Positions 24,400 to 40,102 of a stretch of DNA of 64,000 nucleotides are shown piece after piece. A program made the translations under genes and the position numbers. Below the pieces are notes generated by a model, which saw only the letters and a list, made by a program, of their open reading frames with translations, did not search any database and was not told the origin of the DNA. The DNA is from Adineta steineri (Eukaryota; Rotifera; Eurotatoria; Adinetida; Adinetidae), in NCBI GenBank assembly GCA_905250115.1, contig CAJNOI010000024.1, forward strand, positions 294,177-358,176. Direction: 5' to 3'. Every line of letters begins with the position of its first letter. Position 1 is the first letter of the stretch.

Positions 24400-24560
24400 T
24401 TAAATAAGAATAAAAATAGAAAAAAGAATATGATCATTGGATTGTTTAAGAAAAGTTACACCATCTCCATAAGATTTAGACAAAAATTGATTACAATTAG
24501 TTTTATTTATATCTTGTTTAGATACTCCATTCCAAGCACGTTTTAATCCAATAATACAAA
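24400..24560 (-). pseudogene. possible orphan coding exon
   Basis: The minus strand is open for about 55 codons (KFICIIGLKRAWNGVSKQ, then NCNQFLSKSYGDGVTFLKQS) and ends in a stop at 24400. Its composition looks coding rather than random, but I recognise no family and see no splice partners. Low confidence. Confidence 0.25.
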
Positions 24561-25449
24561 TGAACTTCCTAACATCGAATTTCCCTTTCTATAAATCAGT
24601 CATATTTCATTACAAGAACATCTTATTATTTACAAACACTCTATCAAAAATATTCAATGAAACTTTTGTATTTTTTGTGCAAAAATATCTCTTGTTTGCA
24701 ACAATCAATTATCCATTCATAAACTCTTACTATATTAATAAATAGAGATTTCTCTTCATTGTACTCAAATGTTGACTATCAATTGATCTTTTTTTCTTTT
24801 TCTTAAGTAGTGTGATTTGCATCGGATTGCCTAGAAACCCTAACGTACTACTGAAACCACTAGAATTCGAAATTTGGTTGATCAAAAGATTATTATAATA
24901 CCCACACCCACACTCTAGTTGCCATTTTTAATAAATGAAAAAACGAATTTATAGTAACATGATTCTTGATTTTTATTTGTCCTTTAAAAATGTATAGTAT
25001 TTACGGAAAATTTTTCATTTTCTTTAACTTTATGATTAATTGATTAATAATTTGAATAACTAATAAATCATTATATATTCATTGAAAGGATTACCATTAC
25101 GTGCATCAGTGAGAAAAAAGAACTTTTATTCGTTGCCAGACGATGATTTCAAAGTTTTTTCTTGCGTCAATTATTCCACATTCGCCGACACGATTGCCAT
25201 TATGTAGATATGGGCAGAAAAGAAGAAATTTGTCAGTTGGAATTTTTTATTAATTGCCAGACGATGTTTTGAAAGATTTTATTTTTCTTGGAATTTTAGT
25301 GGCATGATGAAAAGGACAGCTTGGCATATATAAAAGTTGTAAATATTTTTAATACCTCGGTAGAGAAGAACGAAAAAAGTAGTTGATTGATTCAGTCAGC
25401 AAGAAAGCGACATACAAGGATTCATTGGACATTGATTCTTTTATTAAAG
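24561..25449. other. intergenic and 5' flank of the PARP-like gene
   Basis: Contains an interstitial CCCACACCCACACTC run at about 24900. Two similar GCCAGACGATG segments occur at about 25135 and 25256. Otherwise nothing recognised. Confidence 0.5.
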
Positions 25450-26772
25450 ATGTGTTGTTGTCATTGTTCTTGTCTGTATCGAAATTTACCATTTTTCCAT
25501 GGTTTAACTGGTTTTCTTGAAATGGTTCTTGGTGTTGTACGTATTATAGTATTCTTCTCACCTCTACCTTCAGGTGTTCATAAGAAATATACTTCCAAAT
25601 ACACAGCTGCATTTATTATTGATTGGATTAGTTCAATTGTAGCAACATTAGTGGGTGTATTTACTGCTCTTATTATTCTTCTGATTTTCTTCAGAACATG
25701 TGTTATTTGTTGTCGTCTCCAATCGAAGAATCCAAGTAGTAGCACTACATCAGGTATGATACGAGGACTTCTCGGAAGTAAAAGTGTTCGTCGCTTTCTA
25801 ATTATCGATTGTAATTGTACTTGTTATAAAGCAAGACCAAAACGTCGTTTTCAAGTACGTTTTATTTTACTCTTTATCTTTTTTGTTCTACGTATAACGG
25901 CTATTGGACTCTATGCGAGTGCGCCTGTTGGTGATAATGATGGTGGATTAATTGCTATTGTTTGTGCTATTTCATTAGTATTTATATTTAATACACTTTG
26001 TTTGGATTTCTATCGTTATTGGGTATGGTGGCATTATACACCAAAACTTGATACTCATTGTCATATAACATCAAATAAACATGAAAGATATTTACCATAT
26101 CATATGATTGGATCTTTTCGTGATCCACGAACATTAGGAGATCGACCATGTACTGAAAAGCCATGTCATAAACGAACACTTGATCATATTGCTGTTTTTC
26201 ATTCATATGATTATCAACCTCAGGACCGTTGGAGAGATATTCCAAAACCACCACCAAATACAGAACCAAAAAAAAGTATAATTCCTTGTGTAAAACCAAA
26301 ATTAATAGATAATCAACCACATTATATTGGATTTCATACAACTGATCCTATGGCTGCCATCGCTATCGCTCATAGTCAATTTCAACCAGGTCGTCCTGGA
26401 TGGATTGGTCAAGGGATTTATTTTGCTCGATCAGTTGCAGGAACAATTGGAAAAGCTAAAAGTGAAGGCGGTGCGTTTATTATTGCTGAAATACGTATGG
26501 GAAAAGTTTATGAAGTTGAACGACAAGTAATAACAAAAGGTCATCCAAGATTTGATGCTCAAATATATGAATATGCTCATCGTGGAAAATGGAAAGATGA
26601 TTATGATACATGTTATATGCTTCAAAACCCGGAGAGTACAGATGAATTTGCTATTAAAGATGCATCACAAATTGTTAAATGGGTTACTGTTATTGAACAA
26701 GATTTTGATCCAAAAGTTGAAAGATATGGACTTCTTACAGAATTTGATTCAACAAAATGTGGATGCATTTAA
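25450..26772 (+). CDS. membrane protein with C-terminal PARP-like catalytic domain
   Basis: The first ATG at 25450 gives 440 residues without introns. The N-terminus MCCCHCSC is a cluster of possible palmitoylation sites. About four membrane segments follow: FLEMVLGVVRIIVFF, IVATLVGVFTALIILLIFF, VRFILLFIFFVLRITAI and AIVCAISLVFIFNTLCL. The C-terminal part matches the PARP fold: GFHTTDP with H296, then IGQGIYFARS with Y324, and DEFAIKDASQIVKW with E399, the last resembling the EY(I/V)VYD strand that carries the PARP1 glutamate. The H-Y-E set would allow ADP-ribosyl transfer from NAD+. Membrane anchoring of such a domain on a four-helix N-terminus is unusual. Activity and side of the membrane are not shown by sequence. 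Confidence 0.7.
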   Translation: MCCCHCSCLYRNLPFFHGLTGFLEMVLGVVRIIVFFSPLPSGVHKKYTSKYTAAFIIDWISSIVATLVGVFTALIILLIFFRTCVICCRLQSKNPSSSTTSGMIRGLLGSKSVRRFLIIDCNCTCYKARPKRRFQVRFILLFIFFVLRITAIGLYASAPVGDNDGGLIAIVCAISLVFIFNTLCLDFYRYWVWWHYTPKLDTHCHITSNKHERYLPYHMIGSFRDPRTLGDRPCTEKPCHKRTLDHIAVFHSYDYQPQDRWRDIPKPPPNTEPKKSIIPCVKPKLIDNQPHYIGFHTTDPMAAIAIAHSQFQPGRPGWIGQGIYFARSVAGTIGKAKSEGGAFIIAEIRMGKVYEVERQVITKGHPRFDAQIYEYAHRGKWKDDYDTCYMLQNPESTDEFAIKDASQIVKWVTVIEQDFDPKVERYGLLTEFDSTKCGCI

Positions 26773-27141
26773 TTAATAACTTTATTATTTAGAATATTTA
26801 GTTTTTCTATTTATTTAAAAAAAATAAAAACATATTTTATTTGAAAATGTTGAATATTAAAATTTAAATTGTCTATATAAAAAAAAGGTAAAACCAACAA
26901 AAGAAATTTTAAATGAAGACAAACATTATATAATAAAAGGAAAAAGAAAAAAAAATGTTGAAGAACGATATAAACATGTCGTGGTTATATCTATTGATTA
27001 CACACGCACATTTTTTTTCTTTTTCATTCTTTTCATTTTACATGAACCATACTTCAATGTTACACAAACGTTCAAGGTAAAACATAGTTTATGACATTTC
27101 TTTTTTTATTATCCTATAAAATTTTTAGAGAAAGTTTATCA
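26773..27141. other. short intergenic spacer
   Basis: AT-rich. An acceptor-like atttttag at 27121-27127 lies 14 bases before the next ATG and may be a leader intron end or a spliced-leader site. Confidence 0.5.
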
Positions 27142-29696
27142 ATGAAATGGATAATTCCAATATTATTTTTCATTTGTTCAATTACATATATGTATAATTA
27201 TTATAAATATGTATGTAAATCAAATTATGATTATCCATTTCAAGATCCAACTTTACCAATTGATATAAGATTAGATAATCTTATGTCATTATTAACTCCA
27301 GAAGAAAAAGTAATTTTACAATAATTCTATTGAAATTAATTCTTTAATTTTTAAGATTGATATGTTATGGATGGGTGCAACAACAGCAGGTATTATTTAT
27401 TATAAAAGTTATTAATTATATCGTTTTTTTGTATAGATGGAGAATTACCTAATTTATCTGTTCCACGTTTAAATATTCGTGGATATTCATGGATGGGACA
27501 AGGATATGTTTATCGATCAGCATCAAATGGTTGTAATATTAATTGTTATAGTTCTGTTATTGATGGTAATGTTTCTGTACTACCACAAGGTACAGGAATT
27601 GCTTCAACATGGAATAAAAATTTAATATTTCAATCTGGTATTATGATTAGTGATGAAAGTATGGCAATACAGTATAATTATAAAAATAAAAGTATTGATT
27701 ATAAAACTGGTGCATCAAGTGTTATTAATATCGCACGAGATCCAAGATGGGGAAGAGTTCCAGAAACATATGGTTAATATTTACTAATGAAATTTAATAT
27801 ATATATATGTTATTTTGCTCTATATTCTATATAGGTGAATGTCCAATATTAACAGGTGAAATAGCTGTCGCTTTTAATAAAGGTATCATGGGTTATGCAA
27901 AATTAGAAGATACAGAATTAGAATATGGAATTTATAAAGTTATACCTGTTATGAGGTAAAATTTTGTGAGTAGAATATCGAAGAGTCATTTTTTGTTCCT
28001 AAAAGACATTTTGTTGATTATGATGGTCCTGATGATGGTAGATTTAGCTTTAATGCAATTATTTCTGATAATGATTTAAGGTAAATAAAATTTCCTGTTG
28101 TAGAATTTATTTATTTTTCTGTTTTTAGAACGACATATTTGCCAGTATGGAAAAAACTTATTGATGAAAAAGCAATTGTTGGTGTAATGAGTTCAATAAG
28201 TGCAGTTAATGGTATACCATCAGCAGCAAATAAATATTTATTAAATGATGTATTACGTAATGAATGGAATTTTACAGGCTATGTTATAAGTAAAATTCTT
28301 TTAATTTATTTTCTTTTTCTTATTATTATTCGTAGGCGATTGTGATCCTATGGGTGATATACAAAAATCATTTCATTATACAGCAACATTAGAACAAGCT
28401 GTTGCCATATCTGTATCATCTGGCAATGATATTAATTGTGGTGAAGAATTTAAATTTTTACATAAAGCAATTTCATATGGTTTTGTTAATTTCGATACAA
28501 TTAATTTAGCTATACGTCGTGGTTTACATTCAAGATTTTTAAGTGGAAATCTTGATCCAATTGGTACAGATCCATATTCATCAATACCATATTCTATTGT
28601 TGATAGTATTGAACATAAATTATTAACAAAACAAATTGTTAGTGAATCAATTGTTTTATTACAAAATCCTAAACAAATTTTACCATTTAATTTAACAAAA
28701 ATCAAACAAATTGCAGTTATTGGTCCATCATCAAATGATATAACTGTACAAGCACATACATATCATGGCACACCAAGTAAATGGATAACAACTTTAGATG
28801 GTATACAATCAATTGCATCGAAATATAATATTAATGTTGTTCATACATGGGGAGCATCACGAAAAAATACGAGTGATGAAGATTTTCAACATGCTATAGA
28901 ATTATACAATGAAAGTGATATTATTTTATTTGTTGGTGGTTTAGATGAAAGTTTTGAAGAAGAAGATACAGATCGTAATACATTACAATTACCTGGTGGA
29001 CAATTAGAATTAATTAAATTATTAATGAAATTAAATAAACCATTTGCTATATTAATTATATCAGGTTCACCTATATCAGAACCATATATAATTAATGAAA
29101 ATTCCGCAGCATTATTATGGATATCCTATTTTGGACAAAGTGGTGATGCAATTGCTGATATATTATTTGGTTTATCTATTCCAAGTGGTTGTTTACCATT
29201 TACAATACCAATAGATACAAGTCAATTATTACCAATAGATGATTATTCAATGAATAAATCACCTGGAAGAACATATCGTTATTTAGATTATTTCAAAGCT
29301 CCACCATTATTTCCATTTGGTTATGGTTTAACTTATTCAAAATTTAAAATGAATTCAAAATTAAATATTTATCCGAATAAAATAAATAATCTCGATACTG
29401 ATATTGTAGCAAATATAAATATTATTAATCAAGGTCCATTTCCTGCACAATTTGTTACACAGTTATATTATGAATTTCCTAATTCAACAGTTATTGAATT
29501 ACCGATACGTGAATTATTACAATTTAATAAAACATTATTTAAAATTAATGAACAAAAAACAATTTCATTTACATTTCGTATTAGAAATATTCCATATTCA
29601 AATCGACAACAAATACCAGGTATTATCAATCTTTGGATTGGTAATAGTCGTGATAAATATGCACAATCAACACTTATTATTGATTTTGATTCCTAA
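27142..29696 (+). CDS. GH3 family beta-xylosidase/beta-glucosidase-like
   Basis: Family GH3 glycoside hydrolase, probably secretory or membrane-anchored: WIIPILFFICSITYMY near the start is a signal anchor. Exons 27142-27309, 27356-27389, 27437-27772, 27835-27955, 28006-28080, 28129-28289 and 28336-29696 join in frame to 751 residues. The N-terminal barrel has INIARDPRWGRVPETYGE and RHF. The nucleophile motif GYVISDCD appears only after splicing at 28289/28336. The second domain has GGLDESFEEEDTDR with a probable acid/base glutamate, and the C-terminus (FPFGYGLTYSKF onward) is an Fn3-like domain. The layout is closest to plant and fungal beta-D-xylosidases, whose motif is VSDCDA. Substrate is inferred only. 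Bdelloids carry many acquired glycosidases, so foreign origin is worth testing despite the native-looking introns. Confidence 0.88.
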
Positions 29697-30675
29697 TTTA
29701 TATTTATACTTTAATTTAATAAATAAATTTTGGTTATATATCAAGAGTAGTTATATGTGTGTAAATTATCGTTTAACTCATACAATAGCTATTTCTAAAG
29801 GAAAGAAAAATAAAAATTTCGTATTCTATTCGATTGTATAACCTGAAGGTGATAGGACATTATAGACATTGAAGGTCTTCATTAGTCGAAAAAAACTAGA
29901 TTGTTGATAAATGAAACCTTATTTCTAGATTTTGACATCAAGTATGACAAAAGATATATCTTAAAATTATCATTGATGTTTATGAGAAACAAAATTTTAT
30001 TTCCACTACTGAATATCGAAAGAATACTGCAGATCTTATTCAAAATATTTTGAAGTTGTATCGGTAAAAAAGTCGAGTATAGAAACTGCTAGATGATAAG
30101 AAAAGAATTTCGAAATTACTTCAAATTGTTTTAGAGTAATAAATTATAGCTTTCCAATAATGTCATTTCTGCATAAAATAAATAAATTTTGAAACTTAAT
30201 CTTTTTCTAGTTAAATAGAAGGAACCAATGATAAATTTATGTATTTTTTCAAAATAGAAAAAGTGATAAATCAAGTATATTTCATAAGAGATTAAATATT
30301 TTTAGAATCAACTGAAGAAATTCTCTATAGATAAAATCATACTAACATTAGCGTCATCTATCGATGAAATTATTATCATTGGTAAAACTAGTCATAAAAA
30401 TTTGTTGTTGTCGTCATTGATGATGAGTGATTATGAGGAGGACAATCATATATTTTTAAGATGGATTCTTCAACAATCATTTTATGATAAACTTTAGAAA
30501 TCATCTGATAAAAATCTTTTTATAACTAAAAAATTGATCAATTAGCCTAGAGAAAAAAAATAAAGTGTGAAGATAACTATCACTAATGTTCTTAATAGGT
30601 AAAATGCAATAATTTTCTTTCTTTTTTGTATATTTTAGATCTGCATTTCATTTTTTTGATTTGAATAACCGAGTG
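29697..30675. other. intergenic, 5' flank of V-ATPase gene
   Basis: AT-rich with no supported gene. An acceptor-like tattttag near 30640 lies about 36 bases before the next start codon. Confidence 0.5.
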
Positions 30676-33600
30676 ATGAGTACAATATTTCGCAGTGAAG
30701 AAATGACATTATGTCAACTCTTCTTGCAACCTGATGCTGCGTATTCTTGTATATCTGAATTGGGAGAATTAGGAATTGTTCAATTTCGTGATGTATGACT
30801 AATTAATTATATATTTATTCGATGGTTTAAAATCTTTCTTTTTTCATTTATAATTAGCTGAATCCAAATGTAAATTCTTTTCAACGTAAATATGTAAATG
30901 AAGTTCGACGATGTGAAGAAATGGAACGAAAACTTCGTATGATTTAAATAATGAATTTTGTAATAGATGTTATTTATTTTTTTTTCCTGTTCATATAGGA
31001 TTCCTTGAAACGGAAATAAAGAAAGATGAATTACCAATATACGATCCAGAAGATAATCCTGATGCACCAAAACCTCGAGAAATGATAGATCTTGAAGTAA
31101 TATTGCTTTTTCTTTTCCTCATATTATTTGTATATATATGAAATTGAATTTTAGGCAACATTTGAAAAATTAGATCATGAATTAAAAGAAATTAATACAA
31201 ATGCTGATGCACTTCTACGAAATTTTAATGAATTAACTGAATTAAAACATAATTTAACTATGACACAAGGATTTTTTGATGATGTAAGTTTAATCGATAA
31301 CTCACAGCTTTGCTTTTTTAAAATCACGAGAGAAACTAGGCAGAGATGGCCTTCACACCAGCACACAATCGTAACCAGAGGGATTCGGACGATGATCAAG
31401 TTCAACTGCTTTATGAATATTCGATGATCAGTCATAATAAACTAGGGTAGAGATATAATACTATTGATTGAAAGGGGGACACAATGAACTGCTGCTCGGC
31501 TAGCTTTATCTGATTGCAATATGCATGAAATTCCTTTTTCTTTCGCTTGCATGTTAGTTTTTCTTGTTTTATTTTTCTTTTCTAAAGGCTATATCTCATC
31601 CAGTTGGTGTAATGGAAGATGTTGGTGGTGAACGAGAAATGGAATTAGGTGGACAAACAACAACAACTGCTGCTGGAATGAAACTTGGGTAAAAATAAAA
31701 CATAAAATAAAGTGTTGAATGTATAGCTTATGCATAGTGTCTTGTGTCCCCCTATTCATGAATTTTGTATATATAAATATTTATTTCCTTTTCCTTTTTT
31801 TCTTTTCTTATTACAAATAGATTTATAACCGGTGTTGTTCCACGTGAACGTATGGTAGCATTTGAACGAATGTTATGGAGAGTTTGTCGAGGAAATGTTT
31901 TTTTAAGACAAGCGGAAATTCCTGAATTAATTGAAGATCCTGTTTCAGTTCGTTTCTTTTTATTTTAATATAAAATAATTATTTAGAAAAATTTATTTTT
32001 TAGGGTGAAAAACTCCATAAAACAGTATTTGTAGTATTTTTTCAAGGTGAACAATTAAAAAATCGTGTTCAAAAAATTTGCGAAGGGTTTGTATTGACTT
32101 TTTCTCTTGAATTTAAATTCAATATAAATTATATTTAGTTTTCGTGCAAATATTTATCCATGTCCAGAAAATCCACATGAACGTCGAGAATTAGCTATGG
32201 GTGTCATGACACGTTTAGAAGATCTAACAGTTGTTCTTAGTCAAACACAAGATCATCGACAACGTGTTTTAGCAGCAACATCAAGAAATCTTCGAACATG
32301 GCAAATTAAAGTTAAAAAAATCAAAGCTATTTATCATACAATGAATATGTTTAATAATGATGTGGCAAGAAAATGTCTTATTGCTGAATGTTGGGCACCA
32401 GTTAGTGAACTTGATCGAATTCAATTAGCACTTAGAAAAGGATCTGTATGTTATTTTTTGTTCGTCGTTATTTAATAATTCATATTTATATTTATGTAAA
32501 TAGGAAGCGAGTGGTGGTGGAACAGTCTCATCTGTATTAAATCGTATGGTTACTCGTGAACAACCTCCAACTCATCATAAATTAAATAAATTTACACAAG
32601 GTTTTCAAAATTTAGTTGATGCTTATGGTGTTGCAACATATCGAGAAATCAATCCAATGCCATTTGTTTTAATAACATTTCCATTCTTATTTGCTGTTAT
32701 GTTTGGTGATGCCGGGCATGGTATACTTGTAACAATATTTGCATTATGGATGGTTCTTAAAGAACGTTCACTTAAAGATAAATGGAGAAATCAAGAAGTT
32801 TGGACAATATTTTTTGGTGGAAGATATATTATTTTATTAATGGGTATATTCTCAATCTATACAGGAATTATTTATAATGATGTATTTTCGAAATCATTAA
32901 ATATATTTGGTTCATCATGGAGAGTTCGATTTGGGTATAGACGAAAACATTTTTTAATTTTTTTCTAAAATTATTTTTTTCTTGAAGTGATGATACTTTG
33001 GCTAAACATGATTCAGTTATGTTAGAACCAACACCATATAATTATACAAGATCAGGTGATTATCGACAGATGTTTAGTGGTACACCATATCCAATTGGTC
33101 TCGATCCTGTTTGGCAATTAGCAGATAATAAAATAACATATACAAATTCAGTTAAAATGAAATTTGCTATTATTATTGGTATAACACAAATGGGTTTTGG
33201 ACTTTTTCTTAGTTTATGGAATCATTTGTAAGAAGAAGAAGAAGAAAATTTAAATAAAAAATAATAGTATGTTTTTTTTAATAGACATTTTAATCATCGT
33301 CATGCAATTTATCTTGAATTTCTTCCACAAATTATCTTTTTGGCATGTATTTTCTTCTATTTAATCATATTAATATTTTATAAATGGACAAGTTTTGATG
33401 GAAGTAAAGCAACTGATGCACCATCATTGCTTATTCGTAAGAAATTTTATTATCTAATTAATCATTTTACGAATATTTTCTTTTAAATAGATTTGATTAA
33501 TATGATATTATTCTCATATAAAACTGATCCGCCAAGTGCAGCAGTATTTTATACTGGTCAAAAACAATTTCAAACATTTCTTATTCTTCTCGCAGTTCTT

Positions 33601-34596
33601 TGTGTTCCATGGATGCTCTTAGGCAAACCAATTTATCGAATTGTAATGAATAAACGACGAGCAAATGTAAGTAATTTATTTAAAAAATAAAAAAATAATA
33701 ATAATTACAAAAAAAAATACTCAAGTATTCAACAGTAACAAATCACGCAGCAGGTAATGATAGTGATGTAGAAGAACAACATCAAGAAGAATTTCATGAT
33801 CCAGCTGAAAAGGTTTCATAAGAAATAAAATGCTCTTTGTTCTTTTTTTTGTTTTGTTTTACTAATGCTATCTAATCATATACTAACATAATGCTGCTTA
33901 TATTTATAGAGAGGTGTTGTACTTGATGCTGATGTTCGGGATACGGACACAGAAGACATGCTTGATGATGAACATTCACATCAACAACATCATCAACATG
34001 AGGTGCTTTATATACAATAATGCTTTAACTAATACTATTTCATTTTATTCTTTCTTTCTAAATTATAAATTCTAGGTTGAAATGAGCGAAGTTTGGGTTG
34101 AACAAGGTATTCATACAATCGAATACTTTCTTGGTTGTATATCTCATACAGCTTCATATCTACGTCTTTGGGCTTTATCATTAGCTCATGCACGTATGTA
34201 TATTTTTTGTTTGTTGAATATCTATTATAAAACACGAAAACGTTTTTTTTTTCTATAGAATTATCTGAAGTTTTATGGCATATGATATTACATTTGGGTT
34301 TAAGTATGAATGGTTACGGTGGTGCGATAGCATCATTTTTCGTTTTTATGCCATGGTCATCATTAACAGTATTTATATTACTTTTAATGGAAGGACTTTC
34401 AGCTTTTCTTCATGCATTACGTCTTCATTGGTTTGTATATTGAAATAAATGAAACATAATTAAATATATTTATTTTGTTCATTATCATTTATTTTTCAGG
34501 GTTGAATTTCAATCGAAATTTTATAAAGGCGAAGGTTATCCATTTGTTCCATTTTCATTCCGTCTTCTATTAGATGAAGCACCCGTGGAAGCTTAA
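30676..34596 (+). CDS. ATP6V0A: V-type proton ATPase 116 kDa subunit a
   Basis: Membrane subunit a of the vacuolar proton pump; it forms the proton half-channels beside the c-ring. Seventeen exons join in frame to 868 residues: 30676-30792, 30858-30936, 30999-31096, 31155-31283, 31588-31688, 31821-31947, 32004-32086, 32139-32445, 32504-32934, 32988-33227, 33285-33436, 33491-33666, 33726-33812, 33910-34002, 34076-34193, 34259-34430, 34500-34596. The start [18 protein letters not shown] and the end [17 protein letters not shown] are typical. [27 protein letters not shown] and [20 protein letters not shown] carry the family signature, the last including the essential arginine of the proton path. 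Exons 13-14 encode a variable acidic and His-rich loop ([10 protein letters not shown]). Most introns are 46-100 bp; the fourth is 304 bp. Confidence 0.95.
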
Positions 34597-34878
34597 TTAT
34601 TGCAATACAATACATATATATATATATTGATCCTATTTAGTTTTTCTTTGAATATTGTTCGTCTCGTTTATTTTAATTCTCTCGATATATTTAATCATCA
34701 CCCTATGAGTGTATCTTTTTTTTGTCTTGTCATTTTATTTATTTTAATCATTTGAAAAAAAGAAACAAGAACAAATAAAATAAACACATTTATCTAAAAT
34801 AAACTTATTCTTATCATTGAAAAAAACAAAAACAGAAAAAATTCTTCTAGATTTTATTTATTTGTTAATGGTATTTCG

Positions 34879-39033
<4,155 letters not shown>

Positions 39034-40102
39034 TTTGTTACGTTTTTCATTTTGGCTTTGTTAATTTTTATCGATGACTCAATAAAATAAATAAATCTTG
39101 AGACGATTATGTTCAAATATTTAGTTATTATAAACATTGAAATGAATATTATAAAACATAATATAACGTGAGCACTTAAATATAAAGAGATCAAACTCAA
39201 CGGAATAATTCATTTGCTAACACATTTGACACGATTCAATTTTCTTCGAAATCTGCACTTCTATAGGAAGAGTTAAATTTTAATAAATATTCTTAGGAAT
39301 CTTTTCATTAGCTTCTATCAATTATTCATCACTCTCTTTCTTGTGTCGAAACACAATTAGTTATTTCTGATAGTTATGTAAAGAGGATTTCTCACGTGTA
39401 ATCAACTATTGTCACGGAATTTCAATCGATTATAATCGCCATTCATCGTAATAATTACGGAAACTTTGATTTATTCGGTTATTTCTGATTAAAAGCGTAT
39501 GATTATAATCGATTTTCTTGTAAAATATTTTTTCATGGTTAATATACACGAGACAAGCGAACGAAATTTCTGATCATTTTATGTATGGAAGCGATTAAAG
39601 TTTTAGAATAATTCACTCAAGGAAGTAAACTGTATCAATGATGATTTTGATTGAATAAATTTTGAATCTACGAGTTTCGACGAAGAAATTACTTCATGAA
39701 AATCTTGTAGGATGTTTACTCGTTGATTTACTATTTGAGAATCTAAAACCTAGCTCAAACGAATGATCAACACGTCGTTCGAAAATTTAATAAATGAGTA
39801 AATAGCAACAGTGGTAGAATAGAAGACAAAATGTATGTGATTTCTAAGGGTATGGGTATGAAATGATGTAGCTATCTACATCCACCCTCATCAATGAATC
39901 TGCTTGCCTTGAAAATATCACATATCTACTTCAAATAAAAAAAATTTCATGTATTATTCCGATTCAAATTTATTACATATATATATATATATATATATTT
40001 AATTAGATTAAAAAGCATAATTTTAGTGTTTAAAACGAATTGCTAGTAAATTTTTGATGTTGAACAGTGTATGTACGTGGGATGTGAATATTCGATGTAT
40101 CC
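39034..40102. other. intergenic, with (TA)n run and G/C-rich motifs
   Basis: Contains an alternating TA run at 39976-40000 and a motif GGGTATGGGTATG...CATCCACCCTCATC at 39847-39892. From about 39905 it matches the 3' flank of receptor B (about 46150 onward), marking the start of the segmental duplication. Confidence 0.65.

Noticed and set aside
31284-31587. Unusual 304-bp V-ATPase intron with relatively GC-rich core, considered as an insertion
   Set aside because: No terminal repeats, duplication or recognisable coding sequence found.
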